DNA of 21,475 nt from PNKC01 sp039917655 (lineage in GTDB: Bacteria > Chloroflexota > Dehalococcoidia > Tepidiformales > Tepidiformaceae). The stretch is taken from the NCBI GenBank assembly GCA_039917655.1, contig JBDSJC010000043.1:1-21475 (forward strand), read 5' to 3'. The notes beneath the pieces were generated by a model. That model saw only the letters and a list, made by a program, of their open reading frames with translations, made no database searches and had not been told where the DNA came from. This document shows positions 6,963-13,783 of this stretch, in pieces; positions within the stretch are counted from its first letter, which is position 1; each line of letters begins with the position of its first letter. Both the position numbers and the translations under genes were made by a program.

Positions 6963-7889
6963 ATGAGCGACTACGAAATCGCGATCATTGGCGGCGGCGG
7001 CGCGGGCCTCACGTCCGCGCTCTACGCTGGCCGCGCCGGGCGAAAAACCGTCGTCTTCGAGCAGATGATCACCGGCGGCCAGATTGCGACCACCAGCCTG
7101 GTCGAGAATTATCCGGGCTTCCCGGAGGGAGTGGACGGCTTCGAACTCGCCCAGAGCATGCTCAAGCAGGCCGAGAAGTTCGGCGCCGAGGTCCGCTACG
7201 AAGGCGTCGAAACGCTTGTCCGGCGCGATGACGGACTTTTCGCATTGGGCGTGGGCGATAGGACGATTACCGCGAAGGTGGTCATTGTTACCGCGGGCGC
7301 GGCTTACAACCACCTCGGCGTACCGGGCGAAGAACGGCTTACCGGCCACGGTGTGAGCTATTGCGCCACTTGCGACGGAGCTTTCTTCAAAGGTCAGGAC
7401 GTGATCGTGGTCGGCGGCGGCGACGCGGCCCTGGATGAGGGCCTGTTCCTGACGCGCCTCGTCCGCGGCGTCACGGTAGTCCATCGCCGTGACAGCTTCC
7501 GAGCAAGCAAGGTGCTCCAGGACCGGGCTATGGCCGACCCCAAGTTCTCGTTCGTGTGGGACAGCGTCGTTGAGGAGATCCTTGGCACGGACTCAGTGAC
7601 CGGCGTCCGGGTGAAGAACCTGAAGACCGGCGAAATCAACGAGATGCCGACGGCCGCGGTGTTCATCTTCATCGGCCAAACGCCGAATAATCACCTGCTG
7701 AAGGGACTCGTCGAACTCGATTCAGGCGGCCACGCGCTCGTCGACCTTCGCATGCAGACCAACGTCCCGGGGCTCTTTGTCGCGGGCGACCTTCGCGCGC
7801 AGGCGGCCCGCCAGCTGGTCGCAGCCTGCGGTGACGGTTCTACCGCTGCAATCTCCGCCGAGCGCTACCTGGCTGACGGCGACGAGTGA
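6963..7889 (+). CDS. trxB: Thioredoxin-disulfide reductase
   Basis: A 308-residue low-molecular-weight, FAD-dependent reductase that passes electrons from NADPH to thioredoxin. The FAD-binding glycine motif is GGGGAGLTSALYAGR (residues 10-24). The redox disulfide is CATC (Cys134, Cys137) followed by the conserved Asp. The NADPH site is GGGDAALDE near residue 151-159, with HRRDSFR at 174-180, whose arginines select NADPH over NADH. The FAD-closing motif is GLFVAGDLRAQAARQ near the C-terminus. Length is standard. The ATG at 6963 is preceded by AAAGGGAT. It follows trxA on the same strand, with no clear promoter in between, so co-transcription past the intergenic hairpin is likely. Confidence 0.97.
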   Translation: MSDYEIAIIGGGGAGLTSALYAGRAGRKTVVFEQMITGGQIATTSLVENYPGFPEGVDGFELAQSMLKQAEKFGAEVRYEGVETLVRRDDGLFALGVGDRTITAKVVIVTAGAAYNHLGVPGEERLTGHGVSYCATCDGAFFKGQDVIVVGGGDAALDEGLFLTRLVRGVTVVHRRDSFRASKVLQDRAMADPKFSFVWDSVVEEILGTDSVTGVRVKNLKTGEINEMPTAAVFIFIGQTPNNHLLKGLVELDSGGHALVDLRMQTNVPGLFVAGDLRAQAARQLVAACGDGSTAAISAERYLADGDE

Positions 7890-7918
7890 GTCCAGGCTCC
7901 CGCGAGCATCGTGAATTC

Positions 7919-8221
7919 TTAGAGGTCGTCGGGTCCCGGCAAGCCTTTCGAAAGGCTCTCGTAACGCCGGGCGTACTTCCCCACGTCGGGCTCGGGGCCC
8001 ATGGCCGCGTCCACCTCTTTGCCCCACCTCGCCTCAGCCGCCGCCAACTGGTCGCCCTCGGTCAGGTGTCGAGAAAACTTGCTGACGATGCGCTTCATCT
8101 GGTGCCCCGTCTCCTCACCCGATTTCGGGCAGGGTGGAGCGGGGAACTCCGTGTGCATGGAACGCTTGAACACTTCTTCCCTGGATCCGCACTTCGGGCA
8201 CAAAAACTCATACAGCGGCAT
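7919..8221 (-). CDS. FmdB-type zinc ribbon protein
   Basis: A 100-residue protein starting MPLYEFLCPKCG, the hallmark of the FmdB (CxxC_CXXC_SSSS) putative regulatory family. The first knuckle is Cys8-x2-Cys11. The second usually reads CPxCG, but here it is CPKSG: Cys31 is kept and the partner is Ser34. The site can hold at most three Cys ligands unless another residue helps. The C-terminal half (residues 50-100) is charged and lacks known motifs. The ATG at 8221 is preferred over a GTG five codons earlier because the family starts MPxYE. It is convergent with trxB (29 bases apart). The molecular role of the family is not known. Confidence 0.85.
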   Translation of the reverse strand: MPLYEFLCPKCGSREEVFKRSMHTEFPAPPCPKSGEETGHQMKRIVSKFSRHLTEGDQLAAAEARWGKEVDAAMGPEPDVGKYARRYESLSKGLPGPDDL

Positions 8222-8309
8222 GCCGTAAGCGTACACGAGGCTCGCCCGCCCCGCGATGGCCAGGCGTATCGTGCGGGATGCGCGCTTCGCGCTAGCACTC
8301 GCTCCCGCC

Positions 8310-8343
8310 TATACTCGCTGAATCCGGATCCGCTCGGGAGGTG
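8310..8343 (+). promoter_or_regulatory. -10 box and strong ribosome binding site of the DinB-like gene
   Basis: TATACT (8310-8315) is a near-consensus -10 box; the best -35 is a weak TTCGCG 18 bases upstream. GGGAGGTG (8336-8343) is a strong Shine-Dalgarno sequence 4-6 bases before GTG at 8348. It decides this GTG as the start, although the reading frame is open for over 400 bases upstream. Confidence 0.6.
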
Positions 8344-8347
8344 CGAC

Positions 8348-8887
8348 GTGAGTGAGACTTCGAACTACCGTTCAGAGCTGACGTCAAGGCTTCGAGCAGC
8401 TAGCGACGACCTCGCCTGGATTGTGCGCGGCGTCTCAGGGGCGGACGCCACTTACAAGCCCGCCGAGACCGATTGGTCGGTCCACGAGCACATCGCTCAC
8501 CTTCGCGACATGGAGCAAGAGGTCTACCTGCCGCTTCTGCGCTGGGCCACCGTGCCCGAGATGCTGGACCCGCTCGATTACAGCCGCCGCGATTGGCACG
8601 ACCGCCGCTACAACACTGAAGAGCCGCTTTCCGAGATTATGAACGGCCTCTCGCGCATTCGCGATGAAGAGCTTGCCATCTTCCGCAACATGCCGGACCA
8701 CATCTGGACTCGCTACCGTACAGACACCCGTTGGGGCCCGATCACCTGCCAGTGGCTCGCCGAGCTGATGTATCGCCACGCCCTCGACCACCTACAGGGG
8801 ATGATGGCCCTCCGCCAGGACATCCACCTGTCCGGCCTTCAACCGCCCGCCGTGGTGGTTGGCGGGTACATCGGGGGGCAGTCCTAA
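8348..8887 (+). CDS. DinB-family (DUF664-like) protein
   Basis: A 179-residue four-helix-bundle protein of the DinB/YfiT metal-binding superfamily, some members of which are thiol-dependent S-transferases. The N-terminal metal motif is WSVHEHIAHLRDME (His48/His51), and the C-terminal pair is RHALDH (His144, His148); together they form the usual three-His site. The reading frame extends far upstream without a stop, but the GTG at 8348 is fixed by the strong GGGAGGTG before it and by the family's length. Only 3 bases separate it from the CitE-like gene, so the two are co-transcribed. Substrate and partner thiol are unknown. Confidence 0.87.
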   Translation: MSETSNYRSELTSRLRAASDDLAWIVRGVSGADATYKPAETDWSVHEHIAHLRDMEQEVYLPLLRWATVPEMLDPLDYSRRDWHDRRYNTEEPLSEIMNGLSRIRDEELAIFRNMPDHIWTRYRTDTRWGPITCQWLAELMYRHALDHLQGMMALRQDIHLSGLQPPAVVVGGYIGGQS

Positions 8888-8890
8888 CTC

Positions 8891-9700
8891 ATGCTCTTCA
8901 GAAGCATCGCGCTTGTCCCCGCCCACGGCGCAGGGCTTGAAGAAGCCATCGCTTCCACCGCCGACGCCGTCGCATTCACGCTTGCTGACGCCGCGGTCTC
9001 CGTGCGGGACCTGCGCCGCGCCGCCACCGAGGGTCTCGTCAGGGTCACCGACTGCGGTAAAGCCGGCTTCGCCATTCTCAACCATCCGCGCACTCAGTTG
9101 CTGCGAGACGACATCGACGCCGTCACGAGCACCCACCTCAAGGCGGTCATCTTGCCCCATGCAGTCGACCCCCAGGACGTGCGCGACCTGGCGGTGCTTC
9201 TGCGCGAATTCGAACTCTTGCGTGGCCTTGAGCCCGGCGAGATCGCCGTCTTCCCGGTGATCGACACCGCCAGAGGCCTGGTCCGCGCAGTCGAAATCGT
9301 GCAGGCGGCCCCTCGCGTGGGCGGTCTCGTATTCGACGGTGGCGCGTATTCAGCCGATTGTGGCGCGCGCGCCGAAGAGAATGGGCCGCGGCTCGCCTAT
9401 GCGCGCGGCGCGGTGGTCGCCGCCGCCCGGGCCTTTGAGAAGCGTCCCCTGGTGGTCTCCGAACCGCTGCAACTGCCGCACCTCGCCCAATACGGCTTCG
9501 CGGGCGTCCTGCTGCCGGACTCCCGCGCGGCGAGCCTCGCGAACGCCGCCTTTACGCCGGCCGCGCTGGTTGTCGAACTCGCCCACCGCCAGATTGCGGC
9601 CTACGAAGCGGCGCGCACCGAAGGCGCCTGGGTCGCTCGCCTGGGCAGCCATGTCGTGGATGCGCATACGAATCGCAAAGCTCGCCAAATCATCGAGTAG
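8891..9700 (+). CDS. CitE/HpcH-like aldolase-fold protein
   Basis: A 269-residue protein resembling the HpcH/HpaI aldolase and citrate lyase beta-chain superfamily (TIM barrel, C-C bond cleavage, Mg2+-dependent). The barrel-strand landmarks are recognisable: RSIALVPAHG at the N-terminus, VRVTD, KAVILPHAVD, VFPVIDTARGLV, LVFDGGAYSADCG and LPDSRAA. Several catalytic positions are altered: the usual IET metal motif is IDT, and the GG-D-L motif is GGAYSAD. It may therefore be a divergent lyase or a non-catalytic relative. The ATG at 8891 lies 3 bases after the DinB-like stop, giving a tight two-gene operon. It is convergent with glycerate kinase. The family is likely; the reaction is unknown. Confidence 0.75.
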   Translation: MLFRSIALVPAHGAGLEEAIASTADAVAFTLADAAVSVRDLRRAATEGLVRVTDCGKAGFAILNHPRTQLLRDDIDAVTSTHLKAVILPHAVDPQDVRDLAVLLREFELLRGLEPGEIAVFPVIDTARGLVRAVEIVQAAPRVGGLVFDGGAYSADCGARAEENGPRLAYARGAVVAAARAFEKRPLVVSEPLQLPHLAQYGFAGVLLPDSRAASLANAAFTPAALVVELAHRQIAAYEAARTEGAWVARLGSHVVDAHTNRKARQIIE

Positions 9701-9717
9701 CCCCCGTACGCAGGCCG

Positions 9718-10812
9718 TTACTGCTCTTGCGCCCACCGCGCCGCCAGCAACGCCAGCAACGATTCGGCCCCGGCCATCGCCCGCGTCGCATCGGGCTCAA
9801 TCTCCAGCAGCGTGCGCACGGCGTCGCCCGCCTGCGCTGACCTCCCGGCGAGCACCACCCACGGCTTCTTCAGCTCCTCCGCCATCGCAATCACCCGTCC
9901 CGTCACCTTACCCAGCGCTGATTGCGAATCGAAGCTCCCTTCGCCTGTTACCACCACGTCGCAGCGCTCCATCCGCTCTCGAAGGCGCGTCGCCTCGGCA
10001 ACGATTCCGAAGCCGCTGGCGATGCGCGCCTGTAAAAAGGCAACCAGCCCGGCGCCCAATCCGCCCGCCGCGCCCGCACCCGGCAACGCTGCAACATCCA
10101 CTCCCAACGACCGTTTGAGGACCGCCGCGTAACGCACCATCGCTGCCTCAAGCAGTTCCACCTGCTCGGGGCCGGCGCCTTTTTGGGGCGAATACACCGC
10201 CGCCGTCCCCTGCGGGCCCGTCAACGGACTGGTCACGTCGCTGGCGACGACCACCTCGATCTGTCCGACCCATGAGGGCGGACGCCAGTCGATCCTCGCT
10301 AACCTGGCCAATGGCGCGCCGCCCGGAGGCAGCGCATTGCCCGCTTCGTCCAGGAAAATCGCCCCGAGCGCCCGCGCCATGCCGCTGCCGCCGTCGGTGG
10401 TTGCGCTGCCGCCCACCCCAACGATGATCCGCTGTGGCGCGTCCCGTGCCACTTCCGCGATCAGTTCGCCGACACCGGCGGTGTCCGCATAGAGAGGGTT
10501 TAACTCCTCCGTGCGCAGATGAAACAGCCCGTTCGCCTGCGCCGCCTCGATCAGGATGTCGCCCGAGTCGCGCAGCCGCACCCAGCGGCCAAGAACCGGC
10601 CGGCCCAGAGCATCGTGCACCACAGTCGCCGAAGTGTCCGACTTAGCGGCCTTGCGCAGCGCCTCAAGAAAGCCCGGTCCGCCGTCCGAAAGCGGCAGGA
10701 AGTCGACCGTCCAGCCCGGCCGGGCGCGGCGCAAACCCGCGCGGATCGCCGTCGCGGCCTCGTCCGCCGAGAGACTGCCCTTAAACTCTTGCGGTGCAAC
10801 CAGGACCCGCAT
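9718..10812 (-). CDS. Glycerate kinase
   Basis: A 364-residue kinase of the GlxK/GarK type I family, which phosphorylates glycerate (2-phosphoglycerate in characterised members) with ATP and so links glyoxylate, serine or sugar-acid breakdown to glycolysis. The N-terminus has the family signature APQEFKGSLSADEAA, followed by LPLSDGGPGF. The central loop VGVGGSATTDGGSG is the glycine-rich nucleotide-binding signature, and VVVTGEGSFDSQSALGK is the C-terminal substrate motif. The length is close to the family's 370-380. The ATG at 10812 lies three bases after the stop of the 59-residue membrane protein, whose last codons carry its GAAAGG ribosome binding site, so it is the last gene of a three-gene operon. 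Confidence 0.94.
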   Translation of the reverse strand: MRVLVAPQEFKGSLSADEAATAIRAGLRRARPGWTVDFLPLSDGGPGFLEALRKAAKSDTSATVVHDALGRPVLGRWVRLRDSGDILIEAAQANGLFHLRTEELNPLYADTAGVGELIAEVARDAPQRIIVGVGGSATTDGGSGMARALGAIFLDEAGNALPPGGAPLARLARIDWRPPSWVGQIEVVVASDVTSPLTGPQGTAAVYSPQKGAGPEQVELLEAAMVRYAAVLKRSLGVDVAALPGAGAAGGLGAGLVAFLQARIASGFGIVAEATRLRERMERCDVVVTGEGSFDSQSALGKVTGRVIAMAEELKKPWVVLAGRSAQAGDAVRTLLEIEPDATRAMAGAESLLALLAARWAQEQ

Positions 10813-10815
10813 GCC

Positions 10816-10995
10816 CTAAAACCTTTCGCGGTAGAGCTGCACCAGCGCCAGGCCGAAGACGACCGCGATATACACCCAGATTGCGTTCCGGCCGACCTTC
10901 AACAGGTCCCGCGCCGATTGCGACCGGAATGCCACAGCCATCACGGCGAGCAGCAAGAAGCCTGCGATCACCGCCCAGACCAAGAACGTTCTCAC
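10816..10995 (-). CDS. Small membrane protein (59 residues)
   Basis: On the minus strand a GTG at 10995 opens 59 codons to TAG at 10816. The protein starts MRTFLVWAVIAGFLLLAVMA (first hydrophobic helix). A short basic loop follows (RSQSARDLLKVGRN), then a second helix (IWVYIAVVFGLALVQL), and the end is charged, YRERF. Two transmembrane helices with a positively charged hairpin are clear. The downstream glycerate kinase starts 3 bases after the stop and uses the end of this gene as its ribosome binding site, which supports real translation. The upstream ribosome binding site is poor. I do not recognise the family and give no function. Confidence 0.72.
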   Translation of the reverse strand: MRTFLVWAVIAGFLLLAVMAVAFRSQSARDLLKVGRNAIWVYIAVVFGLALVQLYRERF

Positions 10996-11025
10996 GTTAG
11001 CATCCGGCCAGCGCGCAGCCCGCGG

Positions 11026-11421
11026 TCAGGCGTCAGCGGTGACCGTCCGCCGGGCAAAGCGCCACTCGCTGCCGACCTTCACCAACTCATCGTTGTAGAT
11101 GGCCGTGGCCATGATGTTCGCCGGAGGCTTTTCGCCGGGCGTCAGACGGAGCAGTATCAGGTAGCAGCTGCCTTTCGCGCCTTCCCCGGCAGCGTCCAAC
11201 ACCAGGTTGTTCGTCCAGTGCCGCGCCTTCAGTTGTTTCGCGAACCCGTTCGCGAAGCCGGCCAACTGTTCGGCGCCCGTGAAGGTGCCGTTCCCGGAAG
11301 AGAACACCCCTTCCGGCGCAAACGTGGCAGCCCAGGCGTCTCCCTGTCCCGAATCGATTGCGTGGTTGTAGTGCGCGTAAAGCTGTTGAATCGCCAGTTG
11401 GTCTTCGGTCGAAAGGCCCAC
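11026..11421 (-). CDS. SnoaL-like (NTF2-fold) protein
   Basis: A 131-residue protein of the nuclear-transport-factor-2/SnoaL superfamily, a cone-shaped alpha+beta barrel used as an enzyme or ligand-binding pocket. The typical start is STEDQLAIQQLYAHYNHAIDSGQGDAWAA, followed by FAPEGVF and the GAEQLAGF helix; the strand NIMATAIYNDELVKVGSEWRF closes the barrel. Tyr15 and the Asp of SGQGDAW occupy common pocket positions. The GTG at 11421 follows GGAG by 7 bases. It heads an operon with the 59-residue membrane protein (30 bases apart) and glycerate kinase. The substrate is unknown. Confidence 0.85.
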   Translation of the reverse strand: MGLSTEDQLAIQQLYAHYNHAIDSGQGDAWAATFAPEGVFSSGNGTFTGAEQLAGFANGFAKQLKARHWTNNLVLDAAGEGAKGSCYLILLRLTPGEKPPANIMATAIYNDELVKVGSEWRFARRTVTADA

Positions 11422-11448
11422 AATCTGTCTCCAGGAGGGAATGCCCGA

Positions 11449-11454
11449 AGCATA
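11449..11454 (-). promoter_or_regulatory. Possible -10 box of the SnoaL-glycerate kinase operon
   Basis: TATGCT on the minus strand lies 27 bases before the GTG start, with a good ribosome binding site between them. No convincing -35 is seen, so the call is tentative. The rest of the 139-base divergent region up to the lipoprotein gene shows no other clear element. Confidence 0.3.
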
Positions 11455-11560
11455 CGCGGCAAGGCGCCTTTCCGCAGGCGGGCGTTGGGGTCCGGTACCG
11501 CAATCCTTTCGTGCCGTACCATACCGTTCATCCGGTGTGCCGATGTGAAGGACTCATTTG

Positions 11561-12262
11561 ATGTTGATGCGAACCACCGCGCTCCTGCTCGGCGCGATGC
11601 TCTTCTTTTCCGCCTGCGATAACGCCCGCGGCTACCCCGAAAGAGGCGACGAAAACTACGACCTCAAGGCGATGTCGATCACGAAGGCGGATCTCCCGGC
11701 GGGCTTCAGCGAGCAGGATCTGTCCGGGGTCGATTTCGACAACGACACCTGGGCGGGCCTTTTCGATGGTGTGACTGACAAAAACGGCGACATCGACCGA
11801 GACGCTAAACAGGCCAAGCTCGCCCAGCTGGATGCTCAGAAGCGCATAAGGTCGAGCGTCTCCAGTTTCGACCCTCCGGAACTTGGGAAAGTCTTTGGCG
11901 TCACGGCAATTTCGACGCTTTACGAAAACGACCAGGCTGCCCGCGATGCGCTTTCGAAGTTCGCTTGCGGGCTGCCGCTCGACATCAAGGCGCCGCTTGA
12001 GGAGTTCTCCGTGCCGACCATCGGGCAGGGCGCTAACGGGTTCTTCTACAACAAGTCGGCCAGTTCTGGGCTGCACCTGGTGGATACCACGATCTGTTTC
12101 CGGACGGGGAGAGTCATCCATTCGGTGCAATCGACAGGCCTCCCCGGCACCGAGGACGTGGCGCTCACCGTCCGCCTCGCGGAAAAGATGAACCTCCACG
12201 TCAACGCGTTCTTCGATGGCCGCGCCCCGGCCGCCACGGCAGCGCCCGCGAAGAAGCCTTAG
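11561..12262 (+). CDS. Predicted lipoprotein of unknown function
   Basis: A 233-residue exported protein. The N-terminus MLMRTTALLLGAMLFFSAC is a lipoprotein signal peptide with lipobox FSAC, so Cys19 would be lipidated and the protein anchored to the outer face of the membrane. The mature part is soluble, moderately acidic (DFDNDTWAGLFDGVTDKNGD) and has a few Cys (CGLPL, TTICF) that might pair outside the cell. It ends in an Ala-Pro-rich tail (APAATAAPAKK). ATG 11561 is chosen over TTG 11558 and ATG 11567 because AAGGA lies 8 bases upstream. It converges with the thioesterase gene, sharing the TTAG that ends both. I recognise no domain. Confidence 0.82.
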   Translation: MLMRTTALLLGAMLFFSACDNARGYPERGDENYDLKAMSITKADLPAGFSEQDLSGVDFDNDTWAGLFDGVTDKNGDIDRDAKQAKLAQLDAQKRIRSSVSSFDPPELGKVFGVTAISTLYENDQAARDALSKFACGLPLDIKAPLEEFSVPTIGQGANGFFYNKSASSGLHLVDTTICFRTGRVIHSVQSTGLPGTEDVALTVRLAEKMNLHVNAFFDGRAPAATAAPAKKP

Positions 12263-12840
12263 GCCGGCTCCTGCCTGAGGGCGTAGATCGTGCGACCTTT
12301 TGCACACAACTTGCCGTCTTCGCCGGTGATCGAGACCTCGGTCACCACCGTGGTGCGGCCTTTGCGCAGCACCGTCGCTTCGGCGTAAACCGTCGCTCCA
12401 AGCGCCGGGCGAAGGTAGGTGATGTTCAGGTCGACCGTCCCCGCAGTCTTCTCGTTTTCGCGCAGCAGCGGCACCAGCGCCTCCAGCATCGCGATGTCTA
12501 CCATCGCCGCCAGCAGGCCCCCGTGCACACTCCCGCCAACGCCGCCGAGCGTCACCATGCTCGTGGTCAAGCAAACCCGCGCGTAACCCGCCCGCAAGTC
12601 CTCCAGCGTCAGGCCCAACACCTTGTGCAGGGGAAACTCGTCAAATTCGCGCTTGTCCTTCGGGAAATCGATTGGCGACAACGCATCCTTTGGCTGTGTT
12701 TGCCCGCGAGTGGCAGCCTCCATCTGAGGCGTTTGCGCAAGTGGGGGCTCGGCGCCGACCTTCTCCTTCGCCCAGTCCATCATCCGCTCTCCCCACGGCC
12801 GTTCGGCTGCGCCTGTTGGCTGCTCTGGCTCGTCGCTCAC
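12259..12840 (-). CDS. PaaI-family hotdog thioesterase
   Basis: A 193-residue acyl-CoA thioesterase of the hotdog (4HBT/PaaI) family, which hydrolyses acyl- or aryl-CoA to the free acid and CoA. The catalytic helix region reads GGVGGSVHGGLLAAMVDIA, with the HGG turn and the following Asp. The strand TVDLNITYLRPALGATVYAEATVLRKGRTTVV is typical. About 60 extra N-terminal residues precede the domain and look unstructured. The start is GTG at 12840, whose GTGA overlaps the TGA stop of the crotonase gene. That coupling and the shared acyl-CoA chemistry suggest both act on one substrate. The open frame continues 24 codons further upstream inside the crotonase gene, which I consider untranslated. 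Confidence 0.9.
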   Translation of the reverse strand: MSDEPEQPTGAAERPWGERMMDWAKEKVGAEPPLAQTPQMEAATRGQTQPKDALSPIDFPKDKREFDEFPLHKVLGLTLEDLRAGYARVCLTTSMVTLGGVGGSVHGGLLAAMVDIAMLEALVPLLRENEKTAGTVDLNITYLRPALGATVYAEATVLRKGRTTVVTEVSITGEDGKLCAKGRTIYALRQEPA

Positions 12841-13736
12841 CAGGCTGCACCCGAAGGCCGCACGGCTCCCGCCGGGGCGCTGGCGTAGTCTTCGAACGGG
12901 CTGTCGCGCCAATCGAGCGCCGCCTTCAGCCCCTTCTCCCGCGCGATCTTGCCGAACTCCGCGCCGCCCGGACGCACCCTCCCGAGCTCCTGGATGTCGC
13001 CGCCGACCGCGAGCGACGTGCGGATGCCCATCACCTCGTAGACCCGGTTCACCTGACGCTTGGTCATCTGCAGCATCGCCGAATCGACGTTCGCGATACG
13101 CTCGGCGAACGCCTCGGTCACTTCAGCGAGCCGTTCGATCGGCACCGCGCGATTAGCCCATCCCAACTCCACCGCCTCGACGCCGGTCACGCTGTCGCCT
13201 GTGTAGAGCAGTTCCCGCACCTTCTTCTGATGCATGTGCCACGGGTGGTAGACGATGTCCACGGGCGTCATCGCGCGCACCGGTGGATAGCCGATCACCG
13301 CGTCTTCGGCCACGAACATCAGGTCGCACATCGTCGCCAGTTCCGTGCCGCCGGCCAGGCAGTAGCCGTGCACCATGGAGATCACCGGCTTCGTCAGCTC
13401 CCAGATCTGCCAGTAGCCGCTCAGTAGATGCTGCGGCCACTGCCCTTGTCCGGGGTGAATCGGACCGACGCTCGGCAGCCCGCTTCGGCGCTCCACATAA
13501 TCACGGTCGTCCGCCGTCGTCGATATGCCCGAAAGGTCGTACCCCGCGCTGAAGGCCCGCCCGGACCCGCGGATGATGATCACCCGCACCTCCGGGTCCA
13601 CTTCGAAGTCCTTCAGGGCGTCGAACAGTTCGGCGCGCAGGTTGTGGCTCAGCGCATTCATCTTCTCGGGCCGGTCGAGCTGGATGATCGCGTGGCGATC
13701 CTTCTTGAACGTTTTGATGTCAGCGTAGTCAGTCAT
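12837..13736 (-). CDS. Enoyl-CoA hydratase/isomerase (crotonase) family protein
   Basis: A 299-residue crotonase-fold enzyme acting on acyl-CoA thioesters. The N-terminal LDRPEKMNALS, the CoA/oxyanion motif GRAFSAGYDLS (residues 59-69) and the second oxyanion helix HGYCLAGGTELATMCDL (123-139) are clear. The first catalytic Glu position is kept (Glu132). The second, usually in FGxPE, reads IGYPPV with Pro152, so it may not be a classical water-adding hydratase. The ATG at 13736 is preceded by a promoter whose -10 ends 6 bases before it, predicting a leaderless mRNA. The gene is coupled to the thioesterase downstream by a GTGA overlap and follows the PAP2 gene on the same strand. Confidence 0.93.
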   Translation of the reverse strand: MTDYADIKTFKKDRHAIIQLDRPEKMNALSHNLRAELFDALKDFEVDPEVRVIIIRGSGRAFSAGYDLSGISTTADDRDYVERRSGLPSVGPIHPGQGQWPQHLLSGYWQIWELTKPVISMVHGYCLAGGTELATMCDLMFVAEDAVIGYPPVRAMTPVDIVYHPWHMHQKKVRELLYTGDSVTGVEAVELGWANRAVPIERLAEVTEAFAERIANVDSAMLQMTKRQVNRVYEVMGIRTSLAVGGDIQELGRVRPGGAEFGKIAREKGLKAALDWRDSPFEDYASAPAGAVRPSGAAW

Positions 13737-13742
13737 GCCGCG

Positions 13743-13771
13743 ATTCTGCTGACCCAGCGCTCACTTGTCGA
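13743..13771 (-). promoter_or_regulatory. Leaderless promoter of the crotonase gene
   Basis: On the minus strand TCGACA (-35, 13771-13766, five of six matches), a 17-bp spacer and CAGAAT (-10, 13748-13743). The ATG starts exactly 6 bases after the -10 box and no Shine-Dalgarno sequence fits, so the mRNA should start at the ATG. It lies in the 47-base gap after the PAP2 gene. Confidence 0.6.
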
Positions 13772-13783
13772 TGAGCGCGCTGT

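Noticed and set aside
6344..6964. N-terminal extension of csoR by about 200 residues
   Set aside because: The frame is open upstream, antisense to trxA, but CsoR proteins are about 90 residues, and the ATG at 6343 has a ribosome binding site and a promoter immediately upstream.
7886..8347. Upstream part of the DinB-like reading frame as coding
   Set aside because: It is antisense to the FmdB-type gene; the strong GGGAGGTG before GTG 8348 marks the true start.
12841..12912. Thioesterase start 24 codons upstream
   Set aside because: This would lie wholly within the crotonase gene; the GTGA overlap at 12837-12840 is the usual coupling geometry.
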